From: Gammaproteobacteria bacterium
Lineage (GTDB): Bacteria > Pseudomonadota > Gammaproteobacteria > SZUA-140
Length of the DNA: 64,000 bases
Direction: 5' to 3'
NCBI GenBank assembly: GCA_016716465.1
Contig: JADJWH010000001.1
Location: 434,001-498,000 of the forward strand
The notes beneath the pieces are model-generated. The model was given only the letters and a program-made list of their open reading frames with translations. It was not told the DNA's origin and ran no database searches. Position numbers and translations under genes: made by a program. Positions 34,001-42,800 of this stretch are shown here, in pieces (position 1 is the first letter of the stretch; each line of letters opens with the position of its first letter).

Positions 34001-34136
34001 TTCAATCGGCAATTATTACCGAACATAATGTAAGGTTTTTTGAGCGGGGTATTTTTTATGGTATTACCAATTAGAAGTAAAATAAGACATTGAATATAGA
34101 AGACAAAAATGGCTTATATATAGTCGAGTGGGAGTA
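34001..34136 (+). repeat. Dispersed repeat, copy G
   Basis: The most diverged copy: half-sites CGGGGTAT and TATGGTAT, stem AATAAGACATT/AATGGCTTATA, but the GAGTGGGAGT box is intact. Marks the right end of the repeat-rich region. Confidence 0.75.
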
Positions 34137-34790
34137 AAGGCGCGCAGATAGGGCGCAGAGTGGTGGCAGGCGGGAATGCGACGACTAGGCCGGTATCACC
34201 GCCTACACCGAGGATCCACAGGAGATCGAGAGGCTCCTCCCACCTGAAAACAAAGATGAAACCGCGAATCCTTCCTGTCGCCAGACTGCCGGGTGTTACT
34301 GCAGTGTGCCGTCCGGCAGCGCAGTCGAGTGTGTGGTAACGGCAAACGCTGGCTGCCCTGACGGGGTGATGTCACCACACCGTAATGGGCGTGCCATTCT
34401 GCGGTAATGCGCGATGCATCGACGAGATCGGCACCCCAGTGCGCAGGTTCAGGCGGGGATAACGGAACAGCTTGGCGGTCTGCGTGGAGTGCAGATTCCC
34501 CGGCGCTTCGGATTTCAGAAATGCGCCGGCGAGTTCTCCCTGCCGAGCCCCGGCGCCACGGTGTGGGGATGCCAATGATCCGCTTCTAGGCATGCATGCC
34601 ATTGCCACTTTTTATATAGACCCGCTCTGTCCCGGCGCGGGATCTCTCTAACCCGGTCGGGCAGTTTCGCGAAGGGCGGGTTCGCATAATGGCATTCAGG
34701 GCAAGCGGGTTTCCCCCTTATACCCTTATTATTAGAAATAACATGAGGTACTATTTGTAACCAATTGATCAAATATTAGCTAAAGGGTAC
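34137..34790. other. Non-coding stretch between repeat G and the secreted-protein gene
   Basis: About 650 bp with no frame showing a credible start, ribosome site or family resemblance on either strand. It probably contains decayed sequence at the edge of the accessory region. Confidence 0.5.
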
Positions 34791-34823
34791 CATGGCTCAT
34801 GAAATAAGTAGGAGTGAGCCATG
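34791..34823 (+). promoter_or_regulatory. Hairpin enclosing the ribosome site and start codon of the next gene
   Basis: CATGGCTCA (34791-34799) and TGAGCCATG (34815-34823) are perfect 9-bp complementary arms. The 15-nt loop ends with the AGGAG ribosome site and the right arm contains the ATG at 34821. In the mRNA this would place the start codon in the stem and the ribosome site in the loop, a plausible translational control element. Confidence 0.6.
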
Positions 34824-35477
34824 TCACTGATGCGGTCAATCCGACCTGTGGTGGCGGTGTACCTCAGTTTTTCCCTCCTTTTCCCTGGTATTTCCAGCGG
34901 CAGGGCCATTGGTTTGCCCGACAGTGATGTGCTACCCCCCGAGATCAGGCATACCCCACTGACGGAGTTGCCGACGGGTATGCCTCTCAGGATCCAGGCA
35001 ACCGTGACGGACAATGTGGGGGTAAGCGAAGTCACCTTGATCTACCGCGTAGAGGGTGACAGCGAATACCGGCGCGTGGAAATGCTGGAGACGATGGGTA
35101 GCGACATTTATTCAGCCGACCTGCCCGATACCCTGGGACCGCGCATCGAATATTACATCCAGGCCATCGATGAGGCCGGCAACGCCGTTTTGCCTGATGA
35201 ATTGCAGGATCCCTATGTGATTACAGTGCCGGCGATGATGGCGGCGACATCTGGTGACTCTGGCAATGATTCTGGGGCGCCGGCTGACATGGCGCGACAG
35301 GATGAGGCATCGCCGGAGAAAGGTGGAGTCAACAAGTGGGTGTGGATCGGGTTGGGAATGGTGGCAGTGGCGGCTCTGGCCAGCGCCGGGTCGGACGATG
35401 GCGGCAACGGCAGCAATGGCGGTGTCGTTGGAAGCGGCGGCACGGGCACGGTTACTATCTCAGCCCCTGTTCCTTAG
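34821..35477 (+). CDS. Exported protein with an Ig-like domain and C-terminal membrane anchor
   Basis: 218 residues. A signal peptide (VVAVYLSFSLLFPGISSGRA) precedes an Ig/FN3-like domain (ATVTDNVGVSEVTLIYRV; ADLPDTLGPRIEYYIQAID), common in bacterial surface proteins. Near the C-terminus a hydrophobic helix (KWVWIGLGMVAVAALASAG) is followed by a Gly/Ser/Asn-rich tail. The order helix-then-Gly-rich-tail differs from GlyGly-CTERM. The lipoprotein gene starts 27 bp downstream, so the two are likely co-expressed. Confidence 0.65.
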   Translation: MSLMRSIRPVVAVYLSFSLLFPGISSGRAIGLPDSDVLPPEIRHTPLTELPTGMPLRIQATVTDNVGVSEVTLIYRVEGDSEYRRVEMLETMGSDIYSADLPDTLGPRIEYYIQAIDEAGNAVLPDELQDPYVITVPAMMAATSGDSGNDSGAPADMARQDEASPEKGGVNKWVWIGLGMVAVAALASAGSDDGGNGSNGGVVGSGGTGTVTISAPVP

Positions 35478-35504
35478 CGGTTTTATTTCTGAAAGAGCGA
35501 AACA

Positions 35505-36692
35505 ATGCGGGACGGCCTTTGGAAGACGTGTTTGTTCTTGCTGCTGATTGTCTGCGCCGTGACAGGCTGTCTCGAGACGAACGGAGGCTCGCAAGCGCGC
35601 TCTCCCGGCGTCCCGTTGCCGGTAGGACTAATGAATCTGCCTGCCGGGGGTGTATTGGAGGTAAACGTATATATGGACGATGGGGTAATCCCCTGGTTTA
35701 GCGATGACATTGACATGGATGTTTCTGCCGTGGATCTGGAGTTTGTTGCTCCCGAAGGTGAGCATACGTTTACCGTGATGTTCGTGTACTTTGATGCCGA
35801 GTTCGTCCGGGAGGATGCGGAGCCCTGGGAACTGGCACGCTGGGTCAGCGCGCCGGTGATGGTGAGCGCCGGCGGCAGCCTGGCGTTGAACGTGGATGAG
35901 TACAGCTATGCCGATTCTGATGCGGACGGATTCAGCAATGCCGAGGAGTTGACCGCCCGCACTGATCCCGGGGCTCCGGGCGATTTTCCCGATGTGCCTG
36001 CGGGCATTCTCCCGGATGGATTATGGCGCGGCGAAACGCAGGACAAGACGAGTACCGATATTATCGCGATCCTGCGCGCAAACCGCATCATGATGAGCGA
36101 GGGCGAATTGATCTATGACGGTTCCTATGACATCGATGGCCAGGGCGCCGTCACGGGAAGCGTCGATGTGTATACCCTGTCTGGAGAGAAACTGACACCG
36201 CTGGCGCAGGTCGCGATCGACGGCGCCCGCCTCGACGAGACGAGACTGGTTCTGAATATACGCGCGGGCATTCAGGTCAAAACAGTCAGTTTTACATTAG
36301 ATGTCGCTTACGAGCGCAATTCGGCGTTGGCATCGACCGCATACCTGTGGGAGCACACCGTCGACCGTCCGCGGTACACCCTGGCGTTCCCTATCGATGA
36401 CAACGGCACTCTCACTGGGGCATCTGACAGCAGTGGCTGTCTCTATAGCGGGAACCTGGATATTCTGGATGAGCGCTACAACATCTATGGCGCGACGCTG
36501 GCTTTGGTAGATCAGAAGAAGAATGCATGTTCTCCATTCGCGGGCGTCGGTTATACCGGTTACGCATCACTGATTCCGGATGACGACACTTTGCTCATCA
36601 TCGTATCGAATGGGACTCACGCCATGCTGTTCGAACTCACCAAGTCGGGGACCACGCCCGGAGAGAATCCGCGTCTTCAGTCAAGACCATAG
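35505..36692 (+). CDS. Lipoprotein with calcium-binding-type repeat
   Basis: 395 residues starting with a lipoprotein signal peptide: hydrophobic core followed by the lipobox VTGC (Cys about residue 22). A thrombospondin-type-3/EF-hand-like acidic loop occurs at DSDADGFSNAEELTARTDP. The C-terminal half has several beta-rich stretches with no recognised family. Probably an envelope lipoprotein acting with the upstream secreted protein; role unknown. Confidence 0.7.
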   Translation: MRDGLWKTCLFLLLIVCAVTGCLETNGGSQARSPGVPLPVGLMNLPAGGVLEVNVYMDDGVIPWFSDDIDMDVSAVDLEFVAPEGEHTFTVMFVYFDAEFVREDAEPWELARWVSAPVMVSAGGSLALNVDEYSYADSDADGFSNAEELTARTDPGAPGDFPDVPAGILPDGLWRGETQDKTSTDIIAILRANRIMMSEGELIYDGSYDIDGQGAVTGSVDVYTLSGEKLTPLAQVAIDGARLDETRLVLNIRAGIQVKTVSFTLDVAYERNSALASTAYLWEHTVDRPRYTLAFPIDDNGTLTGASDSSGCLYSGNLDILDERYNIYGATLALVDQKKNACSPFAGVGYTGYASLIPDDDTLLIIVSNGTHAMLFELTKSGTTPGENPRLQSRP

Positions 36693-36717
36693 TCAGGATA
36701 CGCTTAGCCAGCCGATT

Positions 36718-36944
36718 CCCGCTGATCAGTCTTCGGTCGGTAGCGCTATCTCCGTCAAGCACCTGGCCGCCACCGCATTCGGGCAAACGTTCCGCGCCCG
36801 CGCGCCGAGGTCACCCGGGTTGGGGGCAATCAGGTGACCTTCTCGGTCCAGGCGTGGGATGCCAGACAATTGATCGGCGACGGCACGCATGCCCGTTTTA
36901 TCGCGGATATCGGGCGCTTCATGAAGCGGGTGAATTCCGGCTAG
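36718..36944 (+). pseudogene. Remnant of a FlK-like (hotdog-fold) thioesterase gene
   Basis: Two frames together give a thioesterase-like tail: SSVGSAISVKHLAATAFGQT in one frame, then after a shift VTFSVQAWDARQLIGDGTHARF and RFMKRVNSG to the stop. This is the sequence pattern of fluoroacetyl-CoA-thioesterase-like proteins. The N-terminal third with the catalytic start is missing and there is a frameshift, so it is dead. Confidence 0.6.
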
Positions 36945-37007
36945 TGGAAGACAGGGCGGGCTATGTCTGACAACTCGCCCTGTCTCCAAATCTGTGGAAG
37001 TGCGGGA

Positions 37008-37493
37008 TCAATACCGCCCGTGGATCTTGGAGACGTAGTTGACCAGCTCCTGGCTCTCGTCGCGCATGCGCAACAGATTCGAGTGCGTGATCCGGAACAG
37101 CGCGCGCATGACCTTGTAGACGATATGCGGGTGGGTATCGAGCAGCGACTCGAACGCGGCTGGCGTCATGGTGTACACCGTGGCATCGCCGACCGCGCGC
37201 AGGGTGGCCTTGCGCGGCGTGCGATCGACGAAGGCGCGCGTGCCGGCGCACTCGCCCTTGTTCATGGTGTAGACCACCATCTCCTGTCCGAGCACGGACC
37301 CGATCACCGCAAGCTTGCCATCCATCAGGACGAAGAGGGTGTTTTCCTTCTGGCCTTCCGACACCAGCAGTTCGCCATCCCGCAGGCGCCGCACACCCAT
37401 GATGGCGGCGAGCGCCCTGCATTCCTCGGCGGTGAGCTCCTCCGCGATCGTGGAAGACGCGAGTAAGGCAGTATCTGTTTGATCGTACGACAT
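37008..37493 (-). CDS. Cyclic-nucleotide-binding-domain protein
   Basis: 161 residues forming a single cNMP-binding/Crp-type beta-roll (RRLRDGELLVSEGQKENTLFVLMDGKLAVIG, given here as the segment GQKENTLFVLMDGKLAVI; then GECAGTRAFVDRTPRKATLRAVGDATVYTM). There is no HTH domain, so it cannot act alone as a Crp-type regulator; the Arg-containing phosphate-binding cassette is only weakly matched. Likely a stand-alone ligand-sensing or protein-interaction module. Transcribed away from the two-partner secretion genes. Confidence 0.8.
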   Translation of the reverse strand: MSYDQTDTALLASSTIAEELTAEECRALAAIMGVRRLRDGELLVSEGQKENTLFVLMDGKLAVIGSVLGQEMVVYTMNKGECAGTRAFVDRTPRKATLRAVGDATVYTMTPAAFESLLDTHPHIVYKVMRALFRITHSNLLRMRDESQELVNYVSKIHGRY

Positions 37494-38028
37494 GCAAAAC
37501 CTCTCCTGAATAAACCGAAATATTGCACGGGTATTCTATGGGAAATTCCCGTAAGGAACATATCCGGCAATCGGTATGCGAGGAAAAAATTTCTGCAATA
37601 ACCGAGTGAATTACTCGGCAAATGCCGACCTCCGTGCGCCTGATGATTGGGCATGGCCATGCGGACGGGTTGTCCCCAGTGGTCTGGTGCACACCTTCGA
37701 CGGGTGAATATCGTGTTCCGTGCTTCCGAAACATTCGGAGGGACGGATACTGTGTCCGATGCGGGATGGGTTTCGGCGATCACCGCAGATCGCCCATCTA
37801 TTAAAGACGGACTGTCTCCCGTTCCCCATCGGCGCACCTTCGACCCTTCTGGTGACGATCGTCACCTGTCGCGACCCCAGGCTCGGGTTTCTGACGTTTC
37901 CCTCTGGCCGATGCCTGAACCGATCAGGTTCCGGGAGAATTAAGTATTGAATAAATAATCACATAGCGCGAGTTGGCGCGATCCTTGCCTTTTGTCCAGT
38001 CCACAATCCCAAACAAGGATGGAACGGC
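37494..38028. other. Intergenic region upstream of the two-partner secretion operon
   Basis: About 535 bp without a supported gene. It must contain the divergent promoters of the cNMP-binding protein and the secretion pair. An AT-rich patch (ATTAAGTATTGAATAAATAA near 37.94 kb) is the best promoter candidate; I see no clear riboswitch. Confidence 0.45.
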
Positions 38029-39831
38029 ATGAATATGACGGTTGCTTCTCGCCGATTTGCACAAGGAAGGCCCGCCCTCAGCAGAAATCTCCTCTCCCTT
38101 GCCTTGGCCGCCGCGTTGTCGCCGGCCTCGCCGTCGGTGTTTGCGCAGGCGGCGCCGGATGCCGGTTCGCTGCTGCGCCAGCAGGAGCAGCTAGAACAGC
38201 AGGTGTCGCCGCCAATGCCCGAGCCGGAAGCCCCGGTGGAGGAGGGCATCGCGCCCGAAATGCAGGCGTCCACGCTCAGGGTCGTCGTCCAGGGGGCCCG
38301 GTTCAGCGGTGACCTCGACCTGGCGTCGGAGCCCGAACTGCAGGCGGTGATCGCCGGGGTGCAAGGGCAGGAACTGGATTTCGCCGGTCTGCAGGCGCTG
38401 GCCGACCGGGTGACCGCGCACCTGCGCGAGACCGGCTGGCTGCTCGCCCGCGCCTACCTGCCGCGGCAGGATGTCACCGATGGGATCATCGAGATCGCGA
38501 TCCTGAAGGGGCGGCTCGACGGCAACGCCGCCGATGGCGGTGGCTGGGAGATCGCGCTGAATGAGGGTGCCCGTATCGATGCCGGCATCCTCCTCGCCAT
38601 CGCCGAGACGGCCGCGCCGTCCGGCAGCGCGCCGCGCCAGGAGGAACTGGAGCGCGCACTGCTGCTGATGGACGATCTGCCCGGCATCGGCGTGCGCTCG
38701 CGACTCGCGCCCGGCGCCGAAACCGGCACTACCCGCATCACCGTGAATGCCACGGAAGGTCCGTTGTTCACCGGCATCGTCTGGGCCGACAACTACGGCA
38801 ATGCCAGCACCGGCGAGACCCAGCTCAGCGGTGCGCTCCATCTGAACGACCCGAGCCGCCGCGGCGACCACGCCAGTCTGACGGTCACCGCCTCGGAGGG
38901 TGTCCGCGTCGGCCAGTTGGGATATGACCTCCCGCTCGCTCCGAACGGCCTGCGCGCCAGCGCCGGCTACACCACGATGAACTACGAAGTGAAGAACGGC
39001 AGCGGCGTCGCCGCCGGTCTGGAAGGCGATTCCAGCATCCTTCACGCCGGTCTCGGCTATCCGTTCATCCGCACCCGCGCGCTCAGCCTGCACGGTGAAG
39101 TGGAGTATGGGCGCAAGGCGCTCACGGACGACAGCGATGCCGGCACGCTGCGCGACAAGCGCGTCGACGTCGTCACGCTGGGCCTGTCCGGTGAGAGCCT
39201 CGACCGCTGGCAGGGCGGCGGACTCAACAAATTCCATGCCGGCCTGACCACGGGCGACCTCGATCTCTCCAAGGTACCGGCCGACGAAGCGGCCGATGCC
39301 GCGACACTCGACACCCAGGGCGGTTACACCCGACTCAATCTCGATGCCACGCGCTTGCAGCGACTGCCGGGCCGCTTCACGCTGTTCGGACGGTTCTCCG
39401 CCCAGTGGGCTGGCGACAACCTCGATTCCTCGGAGCAGTTCATCCTCGGCGGACCCACCGGCGTGCGGGCCTATCCCGTGGGCGAGGCGCAGGGCGACGC
39501 GGGCTGGATCGCCAGCGTGGATCTGCGCTACGACTGGCCGGAGGAGACTGCGCTTGGAATCATGCAACTGAGCGCCTTCGTCGATACCGGCCATATCCGC
39601 CTGCACGACGATCCCGGCAGCGTGGCGATTGCCACCGCCACCGGGAAAAACGCCTACGCGCTCAGCGGCGCCGGCTTCGGCCTCAATGTCGGCGAGGCCG
39701 GCAGCCACAGCCTGCGCATCGCCTGGGCGCACACGCTCGGTGACAACGATGGACGCGCGCCCAATGGCGATAACGTCGACGGCGACAGCGACGACAGCCG
39801 CTTCTGGCTGCAAGGCGTCGTCTGGTTCTGA
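38029..39831 (+). CDS. TpsB outer-membrane transporter (FhaC/ShlB/HecB family)
   Basis: 600 residues: signal peptide ending SPSVFAQA, a POTRA-type region around residues 85-170 (LRVVVQGARFSGDLDL; RETGWLLARAYLPRQDVTDG), then a ~400-residue 16-strand-type beta-barrel with the family motif LGGPTGVRAYPVGEAQGD that plugs the pore. The terminal residue is Phe, as expected for BAM-assembled barrels. It exports the TpsA protein encoded 21 bp downstream in the same operon. Confidence 0.95.
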   Translation: MNMTVASRRFAQGRPALSRNLLSLALAAALSPASPSVFAQAAPDAGSLLRQQEQLEQQVSPPMPEPEAPVEEGIAPEMQASTLRVVVQGARFSGDLDLASEPELQAVIAGVQGQELDFAGLQALADRVTAHLRETGWLLARAYLPRQDVTDGIIEIAILKGRLDGNAADGGGWEIALNEGARIDAGILLAIAETAAPSGSAPRQEELERALLLMDDLPGIGVRSRLAPGAETGTTRITVNATEGPLFTGIVWADNYGNASTGETQLSGALHLNDPSRRGDHASLTVTASEGVRVGQLGYDLPLAPNGLRASAGYTTMNYEVKNGSGVAAGLEGDSSILHAGLGYPFIRTRALSLHGEVEYGRKALTDDSDAGTLRDKRVDVVTLGLSGESLDRWQGGGLNKFHAGLTTGDLDLSKVPADEAADAATLDTQGGYTRLNLDATRLQRLPGRFTLFGRFSAQWAGDNLDSSEQFILGGPTGVRAYPVGEAQGDAGWIASVDLRYDWPEETALGIMQLSAFVDTGHIRLHDDPGSVAIATATGKNAYALSGAGFGLNVGEAGSHSLRIAWAHTLGDNDGRAPNGDNVDGDSDDSRFWLQGVVWF

Positions 39832-39852
39832 CTTTCGGAGAGGAATAAAACA

Positions 39853-42800
39853 ATGAACAGGATTCATCGTGTCATCTGGAGCCATGCCAAGAATGCCTTC
39901 GTGGTCGTCGGCGAGATCGCGCGCGGCGCGGACAAGTCCTCCACCCGTCGCGACGACCGGCGTGGTCCGCTTTCCCTGAGCGAGATCGCCGCCGGACACG
40001 GTTCGCCTCCGCGCTCGTGGAGGACGCGACCCTTGCTGGCCGCGATCCTGTTCGCGCTTGCGGCGCCTTCCTTCGCCGAGCCCGCGGTCAACGCCTTGCC
40101 CACCGGCGGCCGGATCATCGCCGGCGCCGGCACCATCAGCACCGCCGGCGCCGCCATGACGGTGCGGCAGGACTCCGACAAACTGATCGCCAATTGGCAG
40201 AGCTTCGACATCGGCAGCCAGGCCAGCGTCACCTTCCAGCAGCCCGGCGCCTCCAGCGTCGCGCTCAATCGCGTACTCGGTCAGGATCCGAGTCAGATTC
40301 TGGGTCATCTGAACGCCAACGGCCAGGTCATGCTGGTCAATCCGGCCGGCATCGTGTTCGGGCAGGGCAGCCAGGTCAACGTCGGCGGCATCACCGCCAC
40401 CACGCTGAACATCACGGACGCCGACTTTCTCGCCGGCAATCATCACTTCAGCGACGGTGACAATGCCGCCGCTGTACGGAACCTCGGCCATATCCTGGCG
40501 GACGGCGGCGTGGTCGCGCTGGTGGCGCCGGTCGTCACCAACGACGGCGCCATCGAAACCCCCAACGGTGGCGCCGCGCTGGCTGCCGGCAATGACGTCA
40601 CGCTGGACTTCAGCGGCGACGGCCTGGTCAGCGTCACCGTCACGCAGGGCACGCTGGACAGACTGATCGAAAATCGCGGCGCCATCCGTGCCGACCACGG
40701 ACTGGTGATCCTCAGCGCCGGCAGTGCGCGTGACCTGCTCAGCGGCGTGGTCAACAACAGCGGCATCGTCGAAGCCAGGGGGCTGACGGAACAGGGCGGA
40801 CGCATCATTCTGGATGGCGGCGCCGTGAGCAACACCGGTACCCTCGATGCAGGCAGCGCCGCGCACGATGGCGGTGCGATCGATATCGACGGCCACACGG
40901 TCATGATGGGCGGTGACGTCGGCGCCGACGGCGCTAATGGCGGCACGATCGGTATCCACAGCGAGGGCCTGTTGTCCCTGGCCGGACGTGTGCATGCCAC
41001 GGGACTCAGCGGCGACGGTGGCGCGATCGATTACCGCGCCGGTCACATTCTCGAAAGCACTACCGGCGATACCAGCGCCGACGGCCAGGTCGACGGCGGC
41101 CGGATCCGCGTGGACGGCGGCGCCCGGTTGGCCAGTTCCGGCCGATATTCGGCCGACGGCGCACAGGGCGATGGCGGGCGCATCGACCTCAGCGCCGATG
41201 ACGTACGCCTGTTCTCGGCACGGGTCAGCGCCGCGGGCGGCAGCAACGGCGGCCGGGTGCGCATCGGCGGCGCCTTCCAGGGCGGCAAGACGCTTGATGC
41301 CACGCAGAACTATTTCGACAGCTTCGTCGCGCGCTGGGACGACAACGCGCCGATCGAGAATGCCGGGAAGACCTTTATCAACGATGGCAGCGTCATCGAC
41401 GTGAGCGGCGGCGCGGGTAAGGGCGGCACTGCCGTGGTGTGGTCCGACACGCAGACCACCTTCCTCGGTGGCATCGACGCCACCGGCGCCACCGGCGGTT
41501 CGGTGGAGATTTCCTCCGCGGGCGAACTGCGCCAGGCCGCGCTCTCCGGCGTGAAGGTAGGCGACGGTCATCTGCTGCTGGATCCCAAGGACATCGTCAT
41601 CGGCAACGCCGAGGTCTGGGCCTATGCCGCCATCATGGGACTGGCGTATGGCAGCGGTGACGACGACGTGAACGTGGCGGCGCTGGTGGCGAATGACAAC
41701 TTCGGCCAGTCGGTTTCGCTCAACGCGGACGGCGACCGGCTGGCGGTAGGCGCGATCGGCGACGATGGCAGCAATAATGCGACGGACTCCCCCGGCGCGG
41801 TTTATCTGTTCAGCTTCACCGATTCCGGCTTCACCGGCGGCGCGCTGGAGGCGATCGTCGGCAAGGGCTACAGCGGCGGCAAGAACGTGAACGTATCCGC
41901 GCTGGAGGCGACCGATCAATTCGGTTCGGCGGTCTCGCTCAACGCGGCGGGCGACCGGCTCGCCGTGGGCGCGCATCAGGATGATGGCAGCGGCAACACG
42001 ACGAACGGCGCCGGCGCGGTGTACCTGTTCAGCTTCAGCGACGCCAGTTTTACCGGCGGTGCGCAACAGGCGGTCGTGGGCAAGGGTTACACCGGCGGCA
42101 AGAACGTAGATGTGTCGGCGCTGGAAGGCAGTGACGGCTTCGGTGGTGCGGTCTCGCTCAACGCGGCGGGCGACCGGCTGGCAGTGGGCGCGATCGGCGA
42201 CGATGGCAGCGGCAATGCGGCGAGCGGCAGCGGCGCGGTCTACCTGTTTAGCTTCACCGATTCCGGCTTTACCGGTGGCGCGCTGGAAGCGACCCTGGGC
42301 AAGGGTTACAGCGGCGGCGACAATCTGGATGTGTCGGCGCTGGAGACGACCGATCAGTTCGGATCCGCGGTCTCGATCAACGCGGCGGGTGACCACCTGG
42401 CGGTGGGCGCCGTCGGCGACGATGGCAGCAACGAGGCGGTGGCCAACCGCGGCGCGGTCTACCTGTTCAGCTTCACCGACACCGGCTTCTCCGGCGGTGC
42501 GCAGCAGGCGATCGTGGGCTGGGGCTACAGCGGCGGCAACAACGTGGACGTCGCGACGCTGGATGGCAGCGACAGCTTCGGCGGTGCGGTCTCGCTCAAT
42601 GCGGCCGGCGACCGGCTGGCGGTGGGGGCGCCGCTGGACGATGGCAGCGGAAATGCCGTGGCCAACAGCGGCGCGGTCTACCTGTTCAGTTTCACGGATA
42701 CGGAATTCGCCAACGGCGAGCGGATCGCGACCCTGGGCAAGGGTTACAGCGGCGGCAGCAACGTGGACGTCTCGGCGCTGGAGGCGAATGACCGCTTCGG

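Noticed and set aside
9033..34136. Calling the dispersed repeats integron attC sites or a CRISPR array
   Set aside because: No GTTRRRY/RYYYAAC core pairs and no integrase are visible, and spacing is kilobases with genes between; the copies are too long and irregular for CRISPR.
37611..37950. Several short overlapping frames between the cNMP-binding gene and tpsB
   Set aside because: All lack ribosome sites and conserved features, and they overlap on both strands; treated as intergenic.
38191..42396. 1401-codon open frame on the minus strand across the TpsB/TpsA genes
   Set aside because: It is an artefact of high GC and repeats: the plus-strand genes have signal peptides and clear domains, whereas the antisense product is low-complexity and matches no family I know.
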